DNA of 64,000 nucleotides from Tolypothrix tenuis PCC 7101 (GCF_002368295.1 NZ_AP018248.1:1955477-2019476); one strand, 5' to 3'; numbered from the stretch's first letter, positions 7,042 to 15,917 are shown. The notes: generated by a model from the sequence alone, not told the origin. Made by a program: numbers and translations.

Positions 7042-9582
7042 TTAGGCTAACGGTAGTTGAATTTTAGCTGCTAATAAACTCTGTAGACGTTGTAGCTGCG
7101 GCCCGACTTGGTAAAGTAAATCACCTTTCCCTAATAAGTAAGCTGCTAACGCTGATGTACCACCTAAAATAATTTTGGAATCTGCTTCACTTCTAGTGCT
7201 AAGGGCAATTCTTCCTGGTAAATTAGCGCGAATTAGAGGGGTAACAATCCCTGCTTCCGGACGTTGAGTGGCAATAATCAGATGAATTCCGGCAGCCCTG
7301 GCTTTTGCGCCCAATCTTTTAATACTTTGTTCTAATGCGGTGCGAATTTCTTTTTCTGCCATAAAGTCTGCATATTCATCAAAAATACAGACAATGCGAG
7401 GAAGAGATTGTGAGCAACGTTGATTATAACTACTCAAGTCAGCACAAGCAGCTTTCTCAAACCTTTGGTAACGAGACTCCATCTCTGCAACTAACTCATC
7501 CATTAGTTCAATAGCGCGATCGCTATCCTTAACAATAGATGAATATGACCAAGACATTTGCTCAAACTCTGGAAACGTCACCCGTTTAGGATCAACGAGG
7601 GCAACTTTCAGGTGTTGCGGGGAATGGCGATATAGTAAGCTGAGGAGGAGCGATCGCAAAAATTCACTCTTACCACTCCCAGTTGTACCCCCAACCAAAA
7701 AGTGACAGGTATTCGGATCAGATAAATCAGCTTCTATGAGTTCTCCTTCTAAATTTACCCCAATCGCAATTTTTACAGGTGCATTTGCGGGTAAAGGTTG
7801 CGGCTGAATATAAGTTTCAAAGTGAGCAATTTGCCGATCTGAACGTGGTAAATCTATACTGACATACCCAGCTTGTGGCGCAATCAAAGGCGGATTTGCT
7901 AAACCTAACTGCACTTGCAAATCATTAGACAACCGAAGAATAGAATTTACACTCACCCCTAAATGAGGTTTCAGTTTCACCCGAATAAAAGCAGGCCCTA
8001 CAGCCGCACCTTGATAATCAACTTTAATTTTAAAAGATTGCAAGGTAGTAACTAATTGTTCACCAATTTCATCACCTAAGGTTGATGTATCCTCCTCTTC
8101 AGTCGGCGGTTTTGGAGTATCAACTTCTGCATCTTCAAAAAAAGTTTGACACTTTTGTTGCTGAGGACAAATTTCACACAAATCAGGCTGAGTAGTCCGT
8201 GGCGGTGAATTGGGCTGAGACTGTTCCCAACTTAACCATTCTTGCATTTGTTGTAATTTATAGGGAATCAACTGATGCACAGTATTTTCTAGTTGTTCCC
8301 AAGAATATTGATATTCTTTAAATTCTGGTAAAACACAGTAAACTGCTGAGTCAACAGGTACTTTTTTCTGATGATGCAGCATATAACTATAAAGAGAAAC
8401 TTGAGCCAATTGTGCTGATGGATCTACAGATTGATAGGTTTTAAACTCCACTACACAAAGGCGATTCAATTCAAAATTAAAAACTAAGCAATCAAATTCA
8501 CCCCTTACCAGTTGCTGCGTTCCATTAGGTAGCTGAAAGTAATGCTCAACGCTGTGTTCTCCAGAGAGAAACGTATTACTAATAACTGTTTCTGCATTAC
8601 AATAGCGCCGATTAATTACTAACAATTCTGCAAAGCGTTTAATTAATCCTTGTAATCCCTGCCAAACTTGTAAAAGTGCTTGAGCTTGACTACCATCTTT
8701 CTCAACTGCTTCTTGTAGGTAGGGAAAGAATTCTAATTGATAAAATATTTGTTGCATTTGTGAGGCAACTTCCTCTACCTTTATCTGTGCTGCTTCAGAT
8801 TTAAATAAAGCTTTAAATTGCGGTTCAATAACAGCTAATTTTACAAATTTATCTGCTAATTTATGAAATGGGTTACCAATACCAACAACAGTATTTGGTG
8901 GTAAAAATATTGCTTTATCTCCAAATGTATGATTGAGATAGAATAAGCGGGGACACTCAAAAGCAAGACGGACTTTCGTCACCGTTAATGATGAATTCTC
9001 AGATTTGCTTTTTGGTTGATGTGAGCCATTTTTTTTCATATCAGCATTAGATATTTCTAGTAAACGACGGTGTACAGCCGCTAAATAAACCGTATCCATC
9101 GCCGCATATTTCAGCTGCTTGCTGCTCAGAGGACGCTTTCCCCAATCGCTTGCTTGTTCTTCTATATCTACATCTGTGAAATTGCAGAGTTCTACTGCTA
9201 AAGTCTTAAGTTTTAAATCAGATACTTGCAGTCTTTGAGAGGTAATTTTTCTCGCCAATTGTAAAGTACAAGTAACATTTTTAGCTAACTTACCGCCTAA
9301 ATACTTTAAATCAAAGCTAGAATTGTGAAAAATCTTTTCAATATTAGGATTAATCATGATTTGGTTAATAAAATATGCTGCCAAATCACGTTTATTTAAG
9401 ACATCGAGAATATAAGCGGATTTGCCTGTTGAGTCTGTTGAGTCAGTCAACACCTGAATCAGCGATAGCTTTGGATAGTAAGTATTCCAGTCAGCAGTTT
9501 CTGTATCTAACCAAAGAATTTTAGTAGATGCTAACTTCGATATTAATTGTCGGATTTCTGTTGCTTCTATCAGGTATTGCAT
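7042..9582 (-). CDS. Fusion: RNase D-like exonuclease + Cys-cluster PD-(D/E)XK nuclease + FtsK/SpoIIIE motor
   Basis: 846 aa with three recognisable modules. Residues 1-185 are a DEDDy 3'-5' exonuclease: LDTET (Asp26, Glu28), HNSSFDLKYL (Asp91) and YAAMD (Tyr159, Asp163). Residues ~200-485 resemble RecB/Cas4/AddB nucleases: GNPFH (His240), GEFDCL (Asp364) and VVEFK (Glu379, Lys381). Four cysteines (210, 469, 472, 478) are placed as in nucleases of that group carrying an Fe-S cluster. Residues ~505-846 match the FtsK alpha and motor domains: GGTTGSGKS Walker A (Lys638), CIFDEYADF Walker B (Asp735, Glu736) and ATQRPE. All catalytic residues are present. No membrane segment or gamma DNA-reading domain is seen. 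The upstream AAA gene ends 23 bases before it. Inferred role: DNA translocation coupled to degradation. I know of no described system with this exact architecture. Confidence 0.85.
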   Translation of the reverse strand: MQYLIEATEIRQLISKLASTKILWLDTETADWNTYYPKLSLIQVLTDSTDSTGKSAYILDVLNKRDLAAYFINQIMINPNIEKIFHNSSFDLKYLGGKLAKNVTCTLQLARKITSQRLQVSDLKLKTLAVELCNFTDVDIEEQASDWGKRPLSSKQLKYAAMDTVYLAAVHRRLLEISNADMKKNGSHQPKSKSENSSLTVTKVRLAFECPRLFYLNHTFGDKAIFLPPNTVVGIGNPFHKLADKFVKLAVIEPQFKALFKSEAAQIKVEEVASQMQQIFYQLEFFPYLQEAVEKDGSQAQALLQVWQGLQGLIKRFAELLVINRRYCNAETVISNTFLSGEHSVEHYFQLPNGTQQLVRGEFDCLVFNFELNRLCVVEFKTYQSVDPSAQLAQVSLYSYMLHHQKKVPVDSAVYCVLPEFKEYQYSWEQLENTVHQLIPYKLQQMQEWLSWEQSQPNSPPRTTQPDLCEICPQQQKCQTFFEDAEVDTPKPPTEEEDTSTLGDEIGEQLVTTLQSFKIKVDYQGAAVGPAFIRVKLKPHLGVSVNSILRLSNDLQVQLGLANPPLIAPQAGYVSIDLPRSDRQIAHFETYIQPQPLPANAPVKIAIGVNLEGELIEADLSDPNTCHFLVGGTTGSGKSEFLRSLLLSLLYRHSPQHLKVALVDPKRVTFPEFEQMSWSYSSIVKDSDRAIELMDELVAEMESRYQRFEKAACADLSSYNQRCSQSLPRIVCIFDEYADFMAEKEIRTALEQSIKRLGAKARAAGIHLIIATQRPEAGIVTPLIRANLPGRIALSTRSEADSKIILGGTSALAAYLLGKGDLLYQVGPQLQRLQSLLAAKIQLPLA

Positions 9583-9605
9583 TGACTAAAATATTTGAGC
9601 AAAGA

Positions 9606-11687
9606 CTATAAAGCAATCAAACAAATCAATTTGTCTTGTAACTTGGCTTTGGGATTAATAATTTTCACTTTTTTTTCCTGGCATAATAAGTCAATTAGGT
9701 CATGAATTTCACTTTCTTTTACAGTAGGAAATTGCCGGATGACTTCCCTAATTAAAGCTGTAACTCCCATAAAAGCTTGAATTTTGATTTGATTCAACAT
9801 GAAATCTTTTACAAGTTTTAAATCTTGTTTTCTATTGTCATTATCCCTAACAGTATCTTGTTTCGGAACAATACCTAAATCTTGCAATAAAGCACATTTA
9901 TGCAAAATCTGTAACTCCCGAATTAGAGATTGTAATTCCTTTAAAGTGATGGTTTTACGTACCAGCACTAACTCATGTGCAAGCGCCGAATTAACTAAGC
10001 TATGGTATGTAGCTAAGTAATGGACAGAACCTAGACTTGGCTTGATATGAAGATGATGAGTATATGTAAAAATCTGTCTGTAAATTTGATTTCCTGCCAG
10101 GTTTGGTTGACCAACTCCCGCAAAACGGATGAGTTTTAACTTCTGGCATAAATTATTAGAAACCACTCTCTGACAAGCATTCATTACATCATAAAATGGT
10201 TTCATACCTGGATCTTCTGTCCAGACTATCCCTACCTTTTCTTTAGTACTAGGCTGTTGATAACTTACAGAATAGCTGGCATATTTTCCACTTAGAAGTT
10301 TAGGTTTAATTTCCTGGATTTGTAAAGCTTCTAAAGCTTCCTGTACTAACCTAATTAGTTCAGGCGCTGCTAATAAGGTTATCTTAGTAATTTTCGCCTG
10401 AACTTTTTTATATTCTTGTTGCCATATTAACTGTAATTCTGCTTTGATTTCATCTGGTGTAGGCGGTGGGGGTGGTGGTGGTGTCCCATCATCTAACCAT
10501 TTTGGCTTCGGAGATTTTTTATCTCTGAATAACCATTCTTTATATTCTTGAAATAATTGCTTTCCTAGCGTTAACGCCATCCGTGGTGAGGCTTTACGGC
10601 TAGGAAACGCTTTCCACAAAATTTCAGCAGTTAGGGGGTAAATTGGAGACTTAGGTAGAGAGTAAGCTTGATGATGTATTTGATAGAGTCGAGAAGCTAA
10701 TAGAGCTTCTGCTTCCTCTAAAGTAATACGTTTGAGGGGTACTTTTACACTAGCTCTATCTAAATCAGAGGGTTGAATTCGCTTGTAGTTATCATTCCAT
10801 GTACTAGTTCTGACACTGATAATAATTAAAAATCCTTGCCATTTACCGTTATAAATTGCAGAGTTAACGTTAAATAAAGCTTGTATATCAATAGAGCCAT
10901 CTGGCAAACGAGCAATAGAATCTAAGTTATCAAAACATAAAACTATAGGCTGAGTTTTACTAGATATCTTGCTGAAATTTCCTAAAATCCCTCGTGCCGT
11001 ATCTTCACTATCAATAGATTGTTTAATTTGGAGTTGTTTCAGGCTTTCTTCATCTAAATCATCCCCTTTTAACCATTCACATGCCAGGGAGTTTAAGTTT
11101 GGATCAGTTAGGTCATAAAGAACACCAAAAAATTCATTTGCATTATAAATTCCTTTAGTACCTATGGTCTTTTTAAGGATATCAACAAATAATTTTCGCT
11201 CACCTTTATTATCTGTTTTTGTTCTTCCAAAAAATCCTTTAATTTTGTCAATAAAACTTTTTTGTTCAGATTGTAATCCTTTACTGATATTAGACAAACA
11301 GCTTTTGAGCCAAAGGATTAATTGAGAATCAGTTTGTCCTTCTGGAGCATTCACCAAGCTATCAACAGTATGGCGTAAAATATGTCGCCAGATATGATCG
11401 CTTTGAGGGAAAGGCTCAATGTATGCGAAAAAGGCCTGCTCGTTGAGCCTTTGTTTCAAACGACCCATGAAATGAGTTTTCCCAACACCAGCATCACCGT
11501 AGAGAATTACAGTCCGAGTTTGATGATCTTGAGAAATCTGTTCTAAAACACTTTTGATTTGAGTTAATGCTTCTTGATGAATAGAGTCAACAGTAGAAAC
11601 TGGCTTTTGTTCTTCCCAAAAGTTACCTGCTGCAAAGTTATCAAATGGGTTAAGCGATTGTTTAATAACATCGTCAATTGTCAACAT
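9606..11687 (-). CDS. AAA/Orc-like P-loop ATPase of the nuclease-motor cassette
   Basis: 693 aa. Residues 60-75 hold Walker A (ILYGDAGVGKTHF, Lys70). Residues 248-256 hold Walker B (IVLCFDNLD, with Asn in place of the usual acidic catalytic residue). A region near 315-335 (LKRITLEEAEALLASRL) looks like the lid of Orc/Cdc6- or STAND-type ATPases. A run of seven prolines (~401-407) separates the ATPase from a C-terminal half that I do not recognise and that ends in a helical, possibly winged-helix segment. It sits between the winged-helix-like gene (55 bases) and the fusion nuclease (23 bases), so co-transcription is likely. It could act as loader or sensor for the motor-nuclease; this is inference. 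Confidence 0.75.
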   Translation of the reverse strand: MLTIDDVIKQSLNPFDNFAAGNFWEEQKPVSTVDSIHQEALTQIKSVLEQISQDHQTRTVILYGDAGVGKTHFMGRLKQRLNEQAFFAYIEPFPQSDHIWRHILRHTVDSLVNAPEGQTDSQLILWLKSCLSNISKGLQSEQKSFIDKIKGFFGRTKTDNKGERKLFVDILKKTIGTKGIYNANEFFGVLYDLTDPNLNSLACEWLKGDDLDEESLKQLQIKQSIDSEDTARGILGNFSKISSKTQPIVLCFDNLDSIARLPDGSIDIQALFNVNSAIYNGKWQGFLIIISVRTSTWNDNYKRIQPSDLDRASVKVPLKRITLEEAEALLASRLYQIHHQAYSLPKSPIYPLTAEILWKAFPSRKASPRMALTLGKQLFQEYKEWLFRDKKSPKPKWLDDGTPPPPPPPTPDEIKAELQLIWQQEYKKVQAKITKITLLAAPELIRLVQEALEALQIQEIKPKLLSGKYASYSVSYQQPSTKEKVGIVWTEDPGMKPFYDVMNACQRVVSNNLCQKLKLIRFAGVGQPNLAGNQIYRQIFTYTHHLHIKPSLGSVHYLATYHSLVNSALAHELVLVRKTITLKELQSLIRELQILHKCALLQDLGIVPKQDTVRDNDNRKQDLKLVKDFMLNQIKIQAFMGVTALIREVIRQFPTVKESEIHDLIDLLCQEKKVKIINPKAKLQDKLICLIAL

Positions 11688-11742
11688 AATGATATCTCTG
11701 CTTTTTTAAAACTCATCCGATTTGTAATTAGCACATAGACAT

Positions 11743-12597
11743 TTAATTAACGGTGATAAAAAATAAGGAGCCACCGCTTATTTGAGAAATTCCAGCTTCA
11801 ACTTGTTCGGGTGTATAATCACGTGGCTCTGCTAAAGTACTCAACTCAATTTTGTTAGCTTCTTCGAGACGATACAAAGCCTGATCTAATTCATCCCGTG
11901 AAAGTGGTGGTTGTAACTTTTGCCGCAAATGAAAAATAGGTACATAATTATCCGTACCCAATTCTTTATCTAATTTCTCAATAATTTGTAAAATTTCTTC
12001 ATCACTTATATTACTAATTGTTTCCAAAGCTGACTCTGTCGCAATTGGTAGTGAATTAGAAACTTGTTCTGGCTTCACCCGCAGATTTTTACGTAAAAAC
12101 CGCAGGTAATTATTTAGCAAATCAAGACTGATAACAGGGTTAGAGCCTTTTTTAGGAATGTAATCATCCCGCAGTTCCGCAATTCCTCTTTCAGTCAGCC
12201 AAACCTCAGCTTTAGTTTTTTTAATTCCCCATTCAGCGTCAATTAATCCCCGTTCACTCAGGGTTTTCAATATCACATCTCGTTCAGCAGCTTTTGGCGA
12301 GGTGATTTTGCTGGGGGCGATTTTCCCAGAAACTTTACTTATCTTCTCCAGTACCTTGAGTTCTTTGTCTGTAATCGGTACTTGGGCTGCATCAAGCTTC
12401 AGCAGAGCTTGACCTGGCGGTAAAATTTTAACTGTCGTAATCTCACGGGTATAGTCTACCAGTTCGCGATCGCCCAAACTTTTACAAATTTTGTTTTTAT
12501 CACCTTTAAAAACATCAAAGGTGGTGGCGCTAAGACTAGAGCGATAATTGGTACACCCCAACAACTTGAGTAGAAACTTTAACTCGTTCGTTTCCAT
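11743..12597 (-). CDS. Unknown protein with winged-helix-like segments, first gene of the cassette
   Basis: 284 aa, not recognised as a named family. Two stretches resemble winged-helix folds: residues ~80-145 (ITDKELKVLEKIS, then AAERDVILKTLSERGLIDA and KAEVWLTERGIAEL) and ~215-265 (IFHLRQKL, SRDELDQALYRLEEANKIELS). No catalytic motif, signal peptide or membrane segment is visible. As the promoter-proximal gene of the AAA and nuclease-motor set it could be a DNA-binding specificity subunit or regulator. A strong inverted repeat (12664-12712) lies 67 bases upstream of its ATG. The function remains open. Confidence 0.65.
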   Translation of the reverse strand: METNELKFLLKLLGCTNYRSSLSATTFDVFKGDKNKICKSLGDRELVDYTREITTVKILPPGQALLKLDAAQVPITDKELKVLEKISKVSGKIAPSKITSPKAAERDVILKTLSERGLIDAEWGIKKTKAEVWLTERGIAELRDDYIPKKGSNPVISLDLLNNYLRFLRKNLRVKPEQVSNSLPIATESALETISNISDEEILQIIEKLDKELGTDNYVPIFHLRQKLQPPLSRDELDQALYRLEEANKIELSTLAEPRDYTPEQVEAGISQISGGSLFFITVN

Positions 12598-12663
12598 ACT
12601 AGTAATCTTGCCTGTATCTAATTAAGCATTAAGCACTACTCTAGCTCGAACAGCAAAAATTGA

Positions 12664-12712
12664 CACACTTTTCTGATCGTAGCACTATATTCTGTGACTA
12701 CGGAAAAGTGTG
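12664..12712 (-). promoter_or_regulatory. Compound inverted repeat upstream of the cassette (operator or attenuator candidate)
   Basis: Outer arms 12664-12673 (CACACTTTTC) and 12703-12712 (GAAAAGTGTG) are perfect complements. Inner arms CGTAG/CTACG (12678-12682, 12698-12702) and CAC/GTG (12683-12685, 12694-12696) continue the fold around TATATTCT. On the minus strand the outer stem is followed by TCAATTTTT, so it could stop transcription. Since the GT2 gene already has its own terminator, attenuation or repressor binding for the cassette is possible. Confidence 0.55.
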
Positions 12713-12801
12713 CGATCGCATATAAACCATTTCTAATTAATTGAGTAAATATAACTTCTTACTGCTCATAGCTTGATTGTGAAAAACCTAAAGTTTTACC
12801 A

Positions 12802-12840
12802 ATAAAATAAAAATGGTGCGTTGCTTAGTTAACGCACCAT
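12802..12840 (-). terminator. Intrinsic terminator of the GT2 gene
   Basis: Arms ATGGTGCGTT (12813-12822) and AACGCACCAT (12831-12840) form a perfect 10-bp stem with an 8-base loop. On the minus strand it is followed by TTTTATTTTATT, the classic U-tract. The AACGCACCA core recurs at 17675-17705. Confidence 0.85.
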
Positions 12841-12927
12841 AAACTACGGGATAGAAGACAATTTATTTTTTAGTATTTTTTGAATTTCTAATTCCTATAT
12901 ATCCGCTTTTGCGATTAATGTTTACGC

Positions 12928-13869
12928 TTAAACTCTTCTCAAAGCATTAAACGCTTTATTCCGCAACCCACCCGGTAACAACGACAAACCTAAACCAGTC
13001 CAGGCTTTAGTATTAGAAAAAGACTTACCAGCCAAAACAAACTCTCTACCAGATTGGATTTCGCCTTTTTCAATTAAACGTAAACCTAATATTAATTTTG
13101 CTTCTGCCAGGCGATTTTTTCTAATCGACTCTAATTTTTCTGAATCAAACTTATAATTTTGCAGGTATTTAATCTTATCAAATAAATAAGGAATCGCCCG
13201 ATTAATGCCTTGCTGTTCTGCATGGCAACGATATTCCATTAATAATTCTGGTAAATAATAACCTTTTTTACCAGCCAAAGCTAGCCTTACAAACAAATCA
13301 TTATCTTCGCAATTTTGAATATTGGGAAGCATAAAACCCAATTCTTGCAATGTTTGGCGACGGAATAATGTTGCACCTACTTGAAAGCTTTGGTAAATAA
13401 AAACTACCTCTAGTAAATTATCAACAATACCAGCCCCTAATTTCTTCCTACCCCAGCGACGAGAATTTTCCTGAGTCATCTGATCATTGCGGTTATTATT
13501 AATATCAATGATCCAGTGGTCAGTACCAACAAAATCAATGCCAGGATTTTGTTCAAAAATGGCAACAGTACGTGCTAAAAAATCAGGTGTCAGTCGGTCG
13601 TCGTCATCAAATTTGATAAAATACTCGCCACTAGCTGCATTAAAGCCAGAGCGCATATTATTACTTTTACCAATGTTTTGTTGATGATGAATATATTTAA
13701 TGCGGTGATCTATGTACTGTGACATCAACTCCGGTGTACTATCACGCGAACCATCATCACAAACAATTAATTCAAAGTCCTGGTAAGTCTGGTTGATGAC
13801 GCTCTCAATGGCGTAAGGTAAGAGATTAACTCTATTATAAGTAGGAATACAAACACTAATTTTAGCCAC
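12928..13869 (-). CDS. Glycosyltransferase family 2
   Basis: 313 aa, GT-A fold inverting sugar transferase, probably for exopolysaccharide or cell-surface glycan. The N-terminus has the family start ISVCIPTYNRVNLLPYAIES, then IVCDDGSRDSTPEL binding the nucleotide, and FIKFDDDDRLTPDFL with the metal-binding DXD-type acidic cluster (~residues 91-95). The acceptor side has CEDNDLFVRLAL (~190). No membrane segment is evident, so it is likely cytoplasmic or peripheral. The start is GTG at 13869. It is divergent from a GT4-type glycosyltransferase, which suggests a small glycan-building locus; the acceptor cannot be told. Confidence 0.9.
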   Translation of the reverse strand: MAKISVCIPTYNRVNLLPYAIESVINQTYQDFELIVCDDGSRDSTPELMSQYIDHRIKYIHHQQNIGKSNNMRSGFNAASGEYFIKFDDDDRLTPDFLARTVAIFEQNPGIDFVGTDHWIIDINNNRNDQMTQENSRRWGRKKLGAGIVDNLLEVVFIYQSFQVGATLFRRQTLQELGFMLPNIQNCEDNDLFVRLALAGKKGYYLPELLMEYRCHAEQQGINRAIPYLFDKIKYLQNYKFDSEKLESIRKNRLAEAKLILGLRLIEKGEIQSGREFVLAGKSFSNTKAWTGLGLSLLPGGLRNKAFNALRRV

Positions 13870-14319
13870 AATAGTAATAATAAATATTGTTTAACTACAA
13901 GGTCTTACCAAGTTAGAATTCGGTCTATTGCTAGAATTCTCTATTTCAATGTTACCTTATCGCTCAATTGTCTTATTTCATCTGAACATCATCTTTATTC
14001 AGGAATAATACTGAGTCGTGTTCATCTAATAATTTCTCAAACAATAGTTCTTAGCGTATCTGCATCAGTAGATATATTTAATTGGCTGCTTTGCTTGATA
14101 TATTGGCATATAATTTTCCGTAGATACAACAATTAAAACGGCAATATACAGGAAATTCATCTAATTGCTAGCCAATCAGTAATGAACTTTTTACTAGCTT
14201 TAATTTACTAAAATTTCACAAAAAATATATAAGGGATTTTCATGATGACAATCAGCAGTAACTGAGGTCATTGTATATATATATATTCATTTCTTATTGT
14301 GATTACAGATATCAATTCT
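13870..14319. other. AT-rich divergent promoter region between two glycosyltransferases
   Basis: 450 bases of AT-rich DNA between divergent genes, so promoters for both must lie here. An alternating TA run (about seven TA units) occupies 14274-14287, next to the GT4 start. No convincing paired -35/-10 boxes or small gene was seen. Confidence 0.5.
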
Positions 14320-15555
14320 ATGAATATCTTAATGCTATCTTCCACCTTTCCCTATCCACCAACGCGGGGTGGAACACAGGTGAGGACGTTTAATTTACTT
14401 AAGTATTTAAGTCAACGCCATAGTATTACGCTGGTAACTCAACGTGATGCTACTGTCACAGAAGCGGAAATAGTAGCATTACAAGATTGTGTGGATCGCC
14501 TAGTGGTTTTTGAACGTCCCCCAGAATCAGGAACCTCTGCAGGAATATTTCAGAAAATTCAGCGCTTCATCTCATTTTTGCAACAGGGAACACCACCAAG
14601 CGTCATCAACCGTTATTCAAGTGAAATGCAAGAGTGGATTGATAACTTTGTAGAGGCGGGAAAATGCGATGTCATTACCTGCGAACATAGCGTGAATGAA
14701 ATTTATGTGCGATCGCATTTCCAAAAACAGCTAAGAACTGTAGTCAATATTCATAGTTCGGTATACGGCAGCTGCTATAACCAACTCGCAACTGGGATTT
14801 CCGAAAATAAGTTGAGGGATAAAATTAATCTGCCACTTTTACGCCGTTATGAACAAAGCTACTGCTCGAAGTTTTCTGAAATTGTCGTGACAACAGAAGA
14901 AGATAAAATTCAATTACAAGAATTTAATCCTCATAGTGAAATTACAGTGATTCCTAATGGCGTTGATTTAGTGTCATTTCCCTACAGAATTCACGATCCG
15001 GGAGGACATCGCTTAATTTTTATCGGCGCAATGGATAATTTGGCAAATATTGATGCGGTATGCTTCTTTAGCCAAGAAGTATTGCCAGAAATCCAAAAAA
15101 TTTATCCTGATACAACTTTGGATATTGTTGGTAGTCATCCAACCCCAGAAGTTTTAGCACTGAAAAAACAACCGGGAGTTACTGTAACTGGTCGTGTACC
15201 TTCAATGTCCGAATATTTACATAAATCAACCGTCTGCATTGTACCAATGCGGACTGGTTTTGGCATTAAAAATAAAACTCTAGAAGCAATGGCTGCTGGT
15301 GTACCGATAGTTGCAAGCGATCGCGGTTTAGAAGGGTTAGCGGTAGATGGTTCTAGTACGCCTGTACGAGCCTTGAGAGCAAATACACCAGCAGAGTATG
15401 TCAGCGCCATTACTCAACTATTTAATAGTCCACAACTGAGAGCCGAGTTATCTATTAATGGCAGAGAACTGATAGAAACAGAATTTACCTGGGATATAGC
15501 CGGTGAACGCTATGAAAAAGCTTGTTGTGGAAGTGATGGGAATTATGAAATTTGA
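14320..15555 (+). CDS. Glycosyltransferase family 4 (GT-B fold)
   Basis: 411 aa retaining glycosyltransferase. The N-terminal Rossmann domain begins MNILMLSSTFPYPPTRGG with a sugar-acceptor loop. The hinge region has VTTEEDKIQL and ITVIPNGVDLVSFPY (~residues 205-225). The C-terminal donor domain has LIFIGAMDNLANIDA, VTGRVPSMSEYL and the EX7E-type site KTLEAMAAGVPIVASDRGLEG. The ATG at 14320 matches the usual family start. A GTG at 14299 would add seven residues, and neither start has a clear ribosome-binding site. Together with the divergent GT2 gene it probably serves surface polysaccharide synthesis. Confidence 0.88.
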   Translation: MNILMLSSTFPYPPTRGGTQVRTFNLLKYLSQRHSITLVTQRDATVTEAEIVALQDCVDRLVVFERPPESGTSAGIFQKIQRFISFLQQGTPPSVINRYSSEMQEWIDNFVEAGKCDVITCEHSVNEIYVRSHFQKQLRTVVNIHSSVYGSCYNQLATGISENKLRDKINLPLLRRYEQSYCSKFSEIVVTTEEDKIQLQEFNPHSEITVIPNGVDLVSFPYRIHDPGGHRLIFIGAMDNLANIDAVCFFSQEVLPEIQKIYPDTTLDIVGSHPTPEVLALKKQPGVTVTGRVPSMSEYLHKSTVCIVPMRTGFGIKNKTLEAMAAGVPIVASDRGLEGLAVDGSSTPVRALRANTPAEYVSAITQLFNSPQLRAELSINGRELIETEFTWDIAGERYEKACCGSDGNYEI

Positions 15556-15578
15556 ACTATTACTGATTCACAATAGAA

Positions 15579-15917
15579 TTATTGTTCCATTGTAGGTACA
15601 GTAAAAATTCTGCTGCCAATAGGAATCCTTGTACTAGGTTGAGCTGTCTCTGGTGTAGTGACAGTAACACTAGTAGAAGGATTACTCAGGTTTTCAGATA
15701 AAATATTGGGTTGGTTATTTGTAGAAGAACTGGAATTATTAACTTCAGATGGCGTAGTGGGATTAATGCCAATAGATGGTTCTGTAGATATGGGGCTAAT
15801 CTTATTAGTATCGTTGTTATTGGATTCTGCTGTAGTTTGTGCTTGGCATGGCATCACAGTCAAAGCAGAAATTGAAACTACAGCCAGTGCAATGATATTT
15901 TGACAGTATTGGTGCAT
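15579..15917 (-). CDS. Small secreted Ser/Thr/Asn-rich protein, unknown function
   Basis: 112 aa. Residues 1-26 form a typical signal peptide (hydrophobic IIALAVVSISALTVMPCQA, cleavage probably after AQA at ~27). The mature part is low-complexity, rich in Ser, Thr, Asn and Pro, with no recognised domain; the last stretch (STRIPIGSRIFTVPTMEQ) is less biased. It is convergent with the GT4 gene, with 23 bases between them. It could be a cell-wall-associated or linker-type protein. An opposing frame in 15658-15903 is judged a shadow because only this strand gives a signal peptide. Confidence 0.6.
   Translation of the reverse strand: MHQYCQNIIALAVVSISALTVMPCQAQTTAESNNNDTNKISPISTEPSIGINPTTPSEVNNSSSSTNNQPNILSENLSNPSTSVTVTTPETAQPSTRIPIGSRIFTVPTMEQ

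Larger units (their letters stand above)
12598..12927. other. Intergenic region between the cassette and the GT2 gene
   Basis: 330 bases, both neighbours on the minus strand. It holds the GT2 terminator (12802-12840), a HIP1 octamer (12712-12719) and a compound stem-loop (12664-12712) ahead of the cassette. No short reading frame with a ribosome-binding site was seen. Confidence 0.6.

Noticed and set aside
15658..15903. Plus-strand frame of 81 codons
   Set aside because: It is antisense to the small secreted protein, whose signal peptide and composition favour the minus strand.
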